Of a DNA stretch of 36,245 bases, positions 1 to 6,771 are shown piece after piece. The notes beneath the pieces were generated by a model. It ran no database searches and had not been told where the DNA came from. It was given only the letters and a program-made list of their open reading frames with translations. The translations under genes and the position numbers were made by a program. Within the stretch, counting starts at the first letter, position 1. Each line of letters begins with the position of its first letter. The DNA lies in contig SZPG01000019.1 of the NCBI GenBank assembly GCA_030263595.1, forward strand, positions 1 to 36,245. Reading direction: 5' to 3'. Origin of the DNA: Chloroflexi bacterium CFX6 (GTDB lineage Bacteria > Chloroflexota > Anaerolineae > Anaerolineales > Villigracilaceae).

Positions 1-56
1 AGCGTGCCTTCCGCCATGTCGAAGCCGAGTTTGGGCATGTTGATGGTTTCAGCCAT
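1..56 (-). CDS. pdhC: Dihydrolipoamide acyltransferase (E2), N-terminus only
   Basis: Only the first 18-19 codons are in the window; the gene continues past position 1. The reading from the ATG at 56 gives a start like MAETINMPKLGFDMAEG, which is the beta-strand opening of a lipoyl domain as found at the N-terminus of 2-oxo acid dehydrogenase E2 subunits. The ATG overlaps the TAA stop of the preceding E1-beta gene by one base (TAATG), so the two are probably translationally coupled. Established knowledge: E2 carries the swinging lipoyl arm and transfers the acetyl group to CoA. Gene order E1 alpha, E1 beta, E2 supports the assignment, although which 2-oxo acid or acetoin is the substrate cannot be fixed from this fragment. 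Confidence 0.85.
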   Translation of the reverse strand, partial: MAETINMPKLGFDMAEGT

Positions 57-1030
57 TATCGCAAAACCTCCTTTGCCGCGGTAACGATGTCGGACACTTG
101 CGGGAGCGCCGCCTGCTCGAGTGTGCGATTGTAGGGAAGCGGCACTTCCTTTTGCGCGACGCGGAGGATGGGGGCGTCCACGTAATCGAATGCCTCCTCG
201 TAAATGCGGCTGACGATCTCACTGCCGACGCCATAAGACTTCCAACCTTCTTCGACGACGATGGCGCGATTGGTTTTCTTGAACGATTCGAGCACAGGCT
301 CCATATCGAGCGGGCGGAGCGTACGCAGGTCAACGATCTCGGCTTCGATGTTCTCTTTCGCGAGTTCGTCCGCGGCTTTCATCGAAAGCTCGAGTCCTTT
401 GCAGTAGGTGACGATGGTGAGGTCGCTTCCCTCGCGCTGCACTTTGGATTTGCCAATGGGAATGAGATACTCTTCATCGGGGACTTCGCCGCGCACTTGA
501 TACATGGTCGCGTGCTCGATGAAGAGAACCGGATCATCCGACCGAATGGCTGATTTCAACAATCCCTTGGCGTCTTCCGGCGTCCCCGGCGAGACGACCT
601 TGAGACCGGGGAAATGAGCGAAGATCGCGTCGGGAGTCTGCGAGTGGGTCGCGCCGAGTTGACGCCCGCCGCCGCCGACCGCCCGGATGACCAGCGGCAC
701 TTTGAATTGTCCGCCAAACATGTAATGCAATTTGGGCGCCTGATTGACCACGTAATCCATTGCCGAGAACGCGAAGTTGATGGTCATCAACTCCGCGATG
801 GGACGCTGACCGACCATCGCCGCGCCGATCGCCGCGCCGACGATGGCGTTCTCCGCGATGGGCGTATCCTTGACGCGGTCGGGTCCGTATTTGTCGTAAA
901 AACCTTTGGTGACGGCATACGTGCCGCCCCAGACACCGACCTCCTCGCCCATGATAAAGACGGCGGGATCGCGGTCCATTTCTTCCATGAGGGCTTGCGA
1001 GATTGCCTCGCGCATAGTGATTTTTGCCAT
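56..1030 (-). CDS. pdhB: Pyruvate dehydrogenase E1 component, beta subunit
   Basis: This 324-residue protein is full length for the family (about 325). It opens with MAKITMREAISQALMEEM and contains the typical segments GEEVGVWGGTYAVTKGF, DTPIAENAIVGAAIGAA and VGGGGRQLGATHSQ, followed by the transketolase C-terminal domain with IVDLRTLRPLD. With E1 alpha it forms the heterotetramer that uses thiamine diphosphate to decarboxylate pyruvate and reductively acetylate the lipoyl group of E2 in the cytoplasm. An AAGGA ribosome-binding site lies about 8 bases before the ATG at 1030. The stop overlaps the start of the E2 gene. It follows pdhA after a 110-base gap that holds an inverted repeat. Acetoin or branched-chain oxo acid dehydrogenases have the same architecture, so the substrate is inferred. 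Confidence 0.92.
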   Translation of the reverse strand: MAKITMREAISQALMEEMDRDPAVFIMGEEVGVWGGTYAVTKGFYDKYGPDRVKDTPIAENAIVGAAIGAAMVGQRPIAELMTINFAFSAMDYVVNQAPKLHYMFGGQFKVPLVIRAVGGGGRQLGATHSQTPDAIFAHFPGLKVVSPGTPEDAKGLLKSAIRSDDPVLFIEHATMYQVRGEVPDEEYLIPIGKSKVQREGSDLTIVTYCKGLELSMKAADELAKENIEAEIVDLRTLRPLDMEPVLESFKKTNRAIVVEEGWKSYGVGSEIVSRIYEEAFDYVDAPILRVAQKEVPLPYNRTLEQAALPQVSDIVTAAKEVLR

Positions 1031-1047
1031 GTGTAAAATCCTTCAAC

Positions 1048-1139
1048 CACAAAGGACACGAAGGGCACCAAGGTTTGTTGACTTGCACAACATGATGATC
1101 TTCCTTGGATTTTCCTTTGTGATCTTTGTGTCCTTTGTG
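1048..1139. repeat. Inverted repeat between pdhA and pdhB
   Basis: The arm at 1048-1073 (CACAAAGGACACGAAGG and onward) and the arm at 1114-1139 are imperfect reverse complements over 26 bases, separated by 40 bases. The unit resembles the CACAAAGGACACAAAG-type dispersed repeat seen in many bacterial genomes. The right arm ends one base before the pdhA stop codon. The transcript could fold here and affect the relative expression of the two E1 subunits, but nothing shows that it does. Confidence 0.6.
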
Positions 1140-1140
1140 T

Positions 1141-2100
1141 TTAATTCTCCGCGTAAATATCTGTAAACAATTCCGACAACGCGGGTTCGGGGGAGGTTTC
1201 GGCGAATTCGACTGCCTTGACCACTTCCTCCTCCACGCGCGCTTCGATCTCATCCAGCGCCTTCTTCGCGGCGACCTTGTTGTCGAGCAGGTATTTGTTG
1301 TAAATGCCGATGGGATCGTTCTCCTGCCACTTCTTCACTTCCTCCTGCTTGCGGTAACGCTCGGGGTCGCCCATCGAGTGACCGCGGAAACGATACGTAT
1401 CCACCTCGAGGAAGTAAGGATCGGCGTTCTCGCGGACGTACCCAATCGCCTCCTTTGCCGCTTCGTAGACCGCCATCACGTCCATGCCATTCGCGTCCGC
1501 GTTCTTCATGCCGTAGCCTTCCGCTTTCTGACGGATCTCCTTGACAGCCGAGGCGCGCTCCACGGAAGTTCCCATGCCATAGACGTTGTTCTCACAAACC
1601 CACAATACACGCAGCCCCCAAATCTTCGAGAGGTTCAACGCTTCATGGAAATAGCCGATGTTGGTCGCGCCGTCGCCAAACATGCAGATGGTGACGTTGT
1701 CATTCTTTGCGTACTGGTCGCCGAGTGCGAGACCCGCCGCGATGGGGAGGTGTCCGCCCACGATGGCGTGACCGCCCCACATGTTCTTCTCCACGCTCGC
1801 CATGTGCATCGAGCCGCCCTTGCCCTTCGACATGCCCGTCGCCTTGCCGAGCAGTTCCGCCAGCACTTCATTGGCAGGGATGCCGCAATTCAACGCCACG
1901 CCGTGGTCACGATAGGCAGTGATCACGCGGTCCCGCGGCTCACGCGCCGCGATCAATCCGGTCGAGACGGCTTCCTGCCCGATGTACAGGTGCATGAAAC
2001 CGCCGATCTTGCCAGCCTGGTACAGTTCCGCCCCGCGTTCCTCCACGCGGCGGATCAACACCATCTGGTAATACAAATCGAGTAGTTGTTCCTTCTTCAT
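1141..2100 (-). CDS. pdhA: Pyruvate dehydrogenase E1 component, alpha subunit
   Basis: The 319-residue protein has the E1-alpha signature: a thiamine-diphosphate motif beginning GDGATNIGYFHEALNL and ending in CENN, preceded by GGHAIVGGHLPIAAGLALG, and followed by VDTYRFRGHSMGDPERYR, the mobile loop that carries phosphorylatable serine in eukaryotic relatives. The ATG at 2100 was chosen over an upstream in-frame codon because GGAG stands 6 bases before it and the conserved N-terminus MKKEQLLDLYYQM starts there. It is the first gene of the pdhA-pdhB-E2 operon and is divergent from the HEAT-repeat gene. The product acts in the cytoplasm with pdhB. The exact 2-oxo acid is inferred from family resemblance. 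Confidence 0.92.
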   Translation of the reverse strand: MKKEQLLDLYYQMVLIRRVEERGAELYQAGKIGGFMHLYIGQEAVSTGLIAAREPRDRVITAYRDHGVALNCGIPANEVLAELLGKATGMSKGKGGSMHMASVEKNMWGGHAIVGGHLPIAAGLALGDQYAKNDNVTICMFGDGATNIGYFHEALNLSKIWGLRVLWVCENNVYGMGTSVERASAVKEIRQKAEGYGMKNADANGMDVMAVYEAAKEAIGYVRENADPYFLEVDTYRFRGHSMGDPERYRKQEEVKKWQENDPIGIYNKYLLDNKVAAKKALDEIEARVEEEVVKAVEFAETSPEPALSELFTDIYAEN

Positions 2101-2192
2101 CGTTTGCTCCAAATAAAATAATGGCGGGGTACAGGCAAAATACATGGCGCTGCAAGCGCCACGATGTGCTTTCCTCTCTCCGGCGACGGAGG

Positions 2193-2201
2193 ATTATATC
2201 A
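2193..2201 (-). promoter_or_regulatory. Extended -10 promoter candidate for pdhA operon
   Basis: Read on the minus strand, this site is TGATATAAT, an exact TATAAT with an upstream TGN extension. It lies about 93 bases before the pdhA ATG. No good -35 hexamer is visible at the usual spacing, as is common for extended -10 promoters. Confidence 0.5.
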
Positions 2202-2272
2202 GAGATTTTCCGTCCGATTTTCCGGTACTGCGGGATTATGCTCGCAATACGTTGCTGGTGTAAAATAGGTTC

Positions 2273-3412
2273 ATGTCATGGTTGACCGGCGGCAAACAAG
2301 GAGAGGCAAAGCGGCTCATCGCCCAACTTTCGGATTCGACAAAACGCGACCGCGCCGCGCAGGATTTGATCCGACTCGACGCGGACGCCGCGCCCGCCCT
2401 CCTCGAAGCGCTTCAAACCCGTGACCTGAACCTGCTCCCGGTCTATCAGCAGATCCTCGCCCGAATCCCCTCCGCCTCCCCCTCATTGATAAATCTTCTT
2501 TCCACCGCGCATCCCATCCTCCGCGCAAGAGCGGCGGAGGTGTTGGGTCTTTGCAGGGACAAATCAGCCATCCCTGTCTTGTTGGACGCCTTGAAAGGTG
2601 AATACTATACCGTCCGCGCCCGCGCCGCCATCGCCTTGGGGAGGATCGGCGACAGGCAAGCCATCGAACCGTTGATCGCCGCGTTGAGGGATCCCGAAGA
2701 TGAGGTACGCATGGGGGCATGTTTGGGGCTGGGTCATTTCAAGGACCCTTCCACGTTCGATGAGATCACCGAGGTTTTGCTGGACGATCCGAAGATCGAA
2801 GTGCGCCAGGCGGCGGCGAAGGCGTTGGGAGAGACCGGGCATCCCGCGGCGATACCGTTCCTTTTGGAGGCGCTGCGCGATCCGTATTGGTGGTACGAGC
2901 GCGAGGCTGCGGCGGGCGACCTGTTGAGCGCCATCGAGAAAATGGGCGCCGCGTCGGTCGAGCCGTTGATCGAGGCGTTGCAGGATAAGGAGGGCGCGGT
3001 CCGCAGGTTTGCCGCCATCCTGCTCGGAAGGGTCGGCGACCGGCGCGCCATCGAACCGCTGGGCATGGCGTTGTACGACCTGCATCACGATGTGGGAAAG
3101 GCTTCGGCGGAGGCGTTGGTCAATTTCGGCGCGGACAGTTTCGAGGTCCTGGTTGAAGCGTTGAGTCATCCCGAGATGTGGATCCGCATCCATTCGGTGG
3201 ACGTCCTGCCGGAGATCCGCGATCCGCGCGTGACGGATATCCTGCTGGAGATGTTGAACGATCCCGAACGGGAAGTGAAGAAACGCGTGATCGAGGCGAT
3301 GGGACGGTTGAAGGATAAGCGGACGCTGCCCGCCCTGCAGGAGACCGCCGCGAACCGCGCCGACCGGGAACTGCACCTGCTGGCAAAAGACGCGATTGCA
3401 AAAATGGGTTAA
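2273..3412 (+). CDS. HEAT-repeat (PBS-lyase type) protein
   Basis: The 379-residue protein is made almost entirely of about ten HEAT-like helical repeats with the recurring pattern AVxxLxxLxD...VRxxAAxALGxxGDxxAIxPLxxAL (for example around residues 100-215). Such alpha-solenoids are protein-interaction scaffolds; bacterial members related to phycobilin lyase repeats occur in many non-photosynthetic species, so lyase activity is not implied. No signal peptide or membrane helix is seen, so it is probably cytoplasmic. A TAAAAT sequence lies only about 7 bases before the ATG at 2273 and no Shine-Dalgarno sequence is present, which suggests a leaderless or nearly leaderless transcript. The partner is unknown. 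Confidence 0.85.
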   Translation: MSWLTGGKQGEAKRLIAQLSDSTKRDRAAQDLIRLDADAAPALLEALQTRDLNLLPVYQQILARIPSASPSLINLLSTAHPILRARAAEVLGLCRDKSAIPVLLDALKGEYYTVRARAAIALGRIGDRQAIEPLIAALRDPEDEVRMGACLGLGHFKDPSTFDEITEVLLDDPKIEVRQAAAKALGETGHPAAIPFLLEALRDPYWWYEREAAAGDLLSAIEKMGAASVEPLIEALQDKEGAVRRFAAILLGRVGDRRAIEPLGMALYDLHHDVGKASAEALVNFGADSFEVLVEALSHPEMWIRIHSVDVLPEIRDPRVTDILLEMLNDPEREVKKRVIEAMGRLKDKRTLPALQETAANRADRELHLLAKDAIAKMG

Positions 3413-3515
3413 ACTCTGATACGCCTCGCGCGGACGGGACGCGATCACCATGCGCTTCGTCCTCGTTGCATTCCGCCCGCGCACGATCGCCGTATTTTAT
3501 CGGTAAGGAGCAGGC

Positions 3516-4211
3516 ATGAAGCGCATTCACGTTTTATTGGGTGTTCAGTCCGTCCTTGCGATCCTGGTTTCGATCAATCGCCTCGGTACGTGGACCCTGG
3601 GCTACGTCCTGCCTAGCGAATTTTTGCGTTGGGTGGATTTCAATAACATGCTCGTCCTGCCGCTCATCAGTTTGACGGCATTGTATCTCCTGAAGAAAAC
3701 AATCGAATATGATTCTCCCGCGCGTGAGGGACGCGCGCATCTTGCATGGAATTTGGTCTTCATCGTCGGTTTGTATCTCACCGCCGCGAGTTACGGCGAT
3801 CACGAAGTGACCAATTATCTTCACACGCGCTTTTGTTTGAATGACGCGACCAGCGACCTGTGCCGCATCGTGATCTTCAACGACGACGAGTTCAGTCATT
3901 GGGTGTTCTTTACGGGATTCATCATGGTCAATGCAGCGATCCTGTTTTTGCAGAACGTGTTTCCGCACAGGGAAAACCTTTCGGGCGGGGACGTTGGATT
4001 GCTTTTGTTGAATTCCCTGTTCCTGGGCGCGGGGATTTTGGCTAATCTCGGCTTCGAGGAAATCGGGTTGGATTTATACGTGGTGGCATTGCTCGCGCTC
4101 GTTTCGACGTTCCTGCTTTGGAGGCGCGGGAAACAACCGATGTTCATCTATTACACAGCCGCGTATTGGCTGGGTTTGGTCGGCAGTTTGATCGCGCAAG
4201 CGGTGAGGTAG
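3516..4211 (+). CDS. Multi-pass membrane protein of unknown function
   Basis: I do not recognise this 231-residue family. About seven hydrophobic segments are visible, including residues 5-22, 43-60, 78-93, 128-146, 158-177, 183-199 and 209-228, so it is an integral membrane protein with little soluble mass. The loop near residues 95-125 is acidic and Cys-containing (FCLNDATSDLCRIVIFNDDE). The ATG at 3516 is well supported by AAGGAG five bases upstream. It stands between the HEAT-repeat gene and a GNAT gene on the same strand, with gaps of about 100 bases on each side. No function is proposed. Confidence 0.75.
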   Translation: MKRIHVLLGVQSVLAILVSINRLGTWTLGYVLPSEFLRWVDFNNMLVLPLISLTALYLLKKTIEYDSPAREGRAHLAWNLVFIVGLYLTAASYGDHEVTNYLHTRFCLNDATSDLCRIVIFNDDEFSHWVFFTGFIMVNAAILFLQNVFPHRENLSGGDVGLLLLNSLFLGAGILANLGFEEIGLDLYVVALLALVSTFLLWRRGKQPMFIYYTAAYWLGLVGSLIAQAVR

Positions 4212-4239
4212 TGCGGGACTGCGAAGCGTCTCGCCCGCA

Positions 4240-4266
4240 TGGGCGACAAGAATGTCGCGGTACGGA
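4240..4266. repeat. GCGACA/TGTCGC palindrome upstream of GNAT gene
   Basis: The sequence has GGGCGACAAGAATGTCGCGG, in which GCGACA and TGTCGC form a hairpin, followed by TACGG. Related palindromes ending in GTCGCGGTACG occur before the lipoprotein gene (about 12578-12620) and before the gene at 31744 (31527-31565 and 31709-31722). Confidence 0.5.
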
Positions 4267-4322
4267 AGCGGCAAGGAAACAACAGTGCAACATTATTGTT
4301 TACAGGCAGAAAGGAGAATTTT

Positions 4323-5204
4323 ATGAATACCGGTCCCATTCTTGGGGATGCCACAGAGGAACAACTCAGTCTGGCGGTGTTCGAGAACCTGCACGACCTG
4401 TTTCGTTCGATGACGAACGACCTGCCCAATGGGGAATTGGCTGAAAGCGAAAAACTGTCGCGGCATCACACCTTTCCCACCAATCCGATGTTCAAGGGCG
4501 TATGGAATACGCGTCTCTCCGAATCCGAGGCGGACGCGGCGATTGAGGAGACCATTGCGTGGTTCAGGGAACGGGACGCTCCCTACTTTTTCTGGTGGAC
4601 GGGTCCCGAAACGACGCCCGCCGACCTGCCTCAAAGACTTCAATCGCATGGTTTGATTGACATGGCTGAACAGCAAAAGGAACTGGCGGCCGGCATCAAA
4701 CAGATCGAACTCGGCGCGCCGTGCATGGTCGCTGAGTTGGGCAAAATGAATGAGTCCGCGCTTACGCGAACTCCCGAGGAATTTGTCGTCAGGGAAGTTG
4801 CGAGCGAGGCGGAACTCGACGATTTCAAAAAGGTGTTCGTCGAGACTTACGAGATTCCCGAATGGGCGGGGCAGGCATGGGTGGATGCGACGCGCATGAT
4901 CGGCATCGGCAGAACGCCCTGGCGGATGTTCGTCGGGTATTTGAACGATGAGCCTGTGGCGACGAACATGCTCTTCAACGGCGGAGGCGTTACCAGCGTG
5001 TACGCGATAGCCACAGTTCCATCTGCGCGCGGCAAGGGCGTCGGCGGAGCGATCACGTTGAAACCATTGATCGAGGCAAGGGATCGTGATGGATACAAAT
5101 ACGCCGTTCTCTTTTCCACCGAGATGGGAATCAGGGTCTATCAGCGGATCGGCTTCCGATTGACGGACGCGCGGATCAATCGGTATTTATGGAGGAGCGG
5201 GTAA
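4323..5204 (+). CDS. GNAT family N-acetyltransferase
   Basis: The 293-residue protein has a GNAT fold in its C-terminal half. The segment TSVYAIATVPSARGKGVGGA (about residues 220-240) carries the R/Q-x-x-G-x-G/A acetyl-CoA pyrophosphate loop, and YKYAVLFSTEMGIRVYQRIGF near the end is the conserved beta5-alpha4 region. The N-terminal half (about 140 residues) resembles a degenerate second GNAT-like domain, as in two-domain acetyltransferases. Acyl acceptor is unknown. The ATG at 4323 was chosen because AAAGGAG lies 8 bases before it; an upstream in-frame codon at 4239 lacks such a site. The product has no signal peptide and should be cytoplasmic. Confidence 0.85.
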   Translation: MNTGPILGDATEEQLSLAVFENLHDLFRSMTNDLPNGELAESEKLSRHHTFPTNPMFKGVWNTRLSESEADAAIEETIAWFRERDAPYFFWWTGPETTPADLPQRLQSHGLIDMAEQQKELAAGIKQIELGAPCMVAELGKMNESALTRTPEEFVVREVASEAELDDFKKVFVETYEIPEWAGQAWVDATRMIGIGRTPWRMFVGYLNDEPVATNMLFNGGGVTSVYAIATVPSARGKGVGGAITLKPLIEARDRDGYKYAVLFSTEMGIRVYQRIGFRLTDARINRYLWRSG

Positions 5205-5285
5205 ACGAGGGAGTTTCGAGTCCGCATCAATTACGCTTTGCAAGTGTTGGATACACTGGCATCGAATTCACCAAAGGAGAGAACA

Positions 5286-5798
5286 ATGACTTACTACATC
5301 TGGCTTCTGCGTATCGTTCACATCGTCGCCGGCGTCTTCTGGGTTGGCGGAACGTTGATGATGACCTTTTTCATCGCCCCCACCATCGGGGCGACGGCGG
5401 AGGCGGGACAGAAATTCATCGGTCACCTCATGGGGAATCTGAAGTTCAGCCAACGGATGTCCGCCGCGGCCGGCTTGACGATCCTTGCGGGCTTCCTGCT
5501 GTATTGGAACGACTCGAGCGGCTTTTCAGCCACCGCCTGGATGCGCTCCGGTGCGGGGATCGGTTTCGGGATCGGCGCGGGGTTCGCGCTGGTCGGTTTC
5601 GTGTTTGGCATCCTGATCGGGCAGACGACAAAAGCCATGGTGCAACTCGGCGCGCAATTCCAGGGCAAGCCCACGGATGAACAGATGTCGCAGATGAGGG
5701 CGTTGCAGAAGAAGCAAGGCGCCTTTTCGATGACCGCCTCCGTGACGCTGCTCCTGGCGCTGGTCTTCATGTCCATTGCGCGGTATTTTGTCTTTTAG
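5286..5798 (+). CDS. Four-helix integral membrane protein (CopD/DUF2269-like)
   Basis: The 170-residue protein has four predicted membrane helices: residues 4-28, 56-76, 87-113 and 146-166. The N-terminal segment LLRIVHIVAGVFWVGGTLMM has the His in helix 1 followed by WxGG that is typical of CopD and DUF2269-like proteins. In some members such histidines bind haem or copper, but here that is only a possibility. AAAGGAG stands about 6 bases before the ATG at 5286. The stop is 12 bases before the phosphodiesterase ATG, so the two are probably co-transcribed. Confidence 0.7.
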   Translation: MTYYIWLLRIVHIVAGVFWVGGTLMMTFFIAPTIGATAEAGQKFIGHLMGNLKFSQRMSAAAGLTILAGFLLYWNDSSGFSATAWMRSGAGIGFGIGAGFALVGFVFGILIGQTTKAMVQLGAQFQGKPTDEQMSQMRALQKKQGAFSMTASVTLLLALVFMSIARYFVF

Positions 5799-5810
5799 AA
5801 TCCTCCGAAC

Positions 5811-6701
5811 ATGAAAAGAAAACCTGTACGAGTCGTTCTTTCACTCCTCCTGACCGTCCTCCTGCTGTTTTTACTGTTCACGCCGGGCGCGTCATCGCAT
5901 CCCTATTACGATGGCGTGACGCGTCCGCTCGTGATCGCGCACCAGGGCGGGGACGGGATCTGGCCCGGCGACACGCTGTACGCGTTCGAAAAGGCTGTCG
6001 AAACGGGAGCAGACGTCCTTGAGATGGATGCGCACATCACGAAGGACGGTCGCATCGTTTTGATGCACGACGAGACGGTGGACGATACGACCGACGGCAC
6101 GGGTCGCATCGAAGATATGACGCTCGATGAATTGAAGCGGCTCGACGCGGCGTATGATTGGTCGAAGGACGGCGGGCAGACGTTTCCTTATCGCGGAGTG
6201 GGCATCACGGTTCCGACGCTCGATGAAGTGTTCGAGAGATTCCCGCAGATGCGTTACGTGATCGAGATCAAACTCACGGAGAATCCGATTGACAAACCGT
6301 TGTGCGAGCTGATCCGCAAATACGACATGGGGGATAAAGCGATGGTCGCCTCCTTCCACGACGACGCGATGAGGAACTTCCGCTCGACCTGCCCGGAGGT
6401 TGCCACCTCCGCTTCACGCGGCGAAGTGACTCGCTTCGTGCTGCTGGGCAAGATCTTCCTGAGCGGGCTGGTCGCGCCGCAATATCAATCCATCCAACCG
6501 CCTTATGATCCGGCGGAATCCATGAACATCCCGATCATGACGAAACGCTTCATTCGCGAAGCGCACGCCAAAAACATCCGCGTCGAGCCGTGGACGGTGG
6601 ACGACCCCGAACTGATGCGGCAATACATCGAGTGGGGCGTGGATGGCATCATCACGGACCGTCCCGATCTGATGGTGGAAATCCTGGAAACCCGGCAGTA
6701 A
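5811..6701 (+). CDS. Glycerophosphodiester phosphodiesterase family protein
   Basis: This 296-residue protein has an N-terminal hydrophobic segment (residues 8-28) that acts as a signal peptide or membrane anchor, then a GDPD TIM-barrel. Visible motifs are AHQGG (H44-Q45), LEMDAHITKDG (E71 and D73, metal ligands in the family), LMHDE (H86, the second catalytic His) and VIEIKL. The C-terminal VEPWTVDDPELMRQYIEWGVDGIITDRPD is typical. The enzyme would hydrolyse glycerophosphodiesters to glycerol 3-phosphate and an alcohol outside the membrane. Two family positions are altered: the usual HRG is HQG, and the usual PENT is PGDT. The second may change metal or substrate binding. No separate Shine-Dalgarno is seen, and translation is probably coupled to the preceding gene. 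Confidence 0.85.
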   Translation: MKRKPVRVVLSLLLTVLLLFLLFTPGASSHPYYDGVTRPLVIAHQGGDGIWPGDTLYAFEKAVETGADVLEMDAHITKDGRIVLMHDETVDDTTDGTGRIEDMTLDELKRLDAAYDWSKDGGQTFPYRGVGITVPTLDEVFERFPQMRYVIEIKLTENPIDKPLCELIRKYDMGDKAMVASFHDDAMRNFRSTCPEVATSASRGEVTRFVLLGKIFLSGLVAPQYQSIQPPYDPAESMNIPIMTKRFIREAHAKNIRVEPWTVDDPELMRQYIEWGVDGIITDRPDLMVEILETRQ

Positions 6702-6731
6702 CCCATTGCTCATAGGGGGGTTAGCAATACA

Positions 6732-6746
6732 GGACAAGGTATGTCC
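6732..6746. promoter_or_regulatory. Perfect inverted repeat before TIR gene
   Basis: GGACA-AGGTA-TGTCC is a perfect 5+5 inverted repeat located 26 bases before the start of the large TIR gene. It could be an operator, but the arms are short and it could be chance. Confidence 0.25.
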
Positions 6747-6771
6747 AATTAACGAAAGGACGGATATCGAA

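Noticed and set aside
6706..6771. 22-codon upstream extension of the TIR gene
   Set aside because: The ATG at 6772 has an AAGGA upstream and begins just before the TIR domain; the extension covers a hairpin and an inverted repeat that look regulatory.
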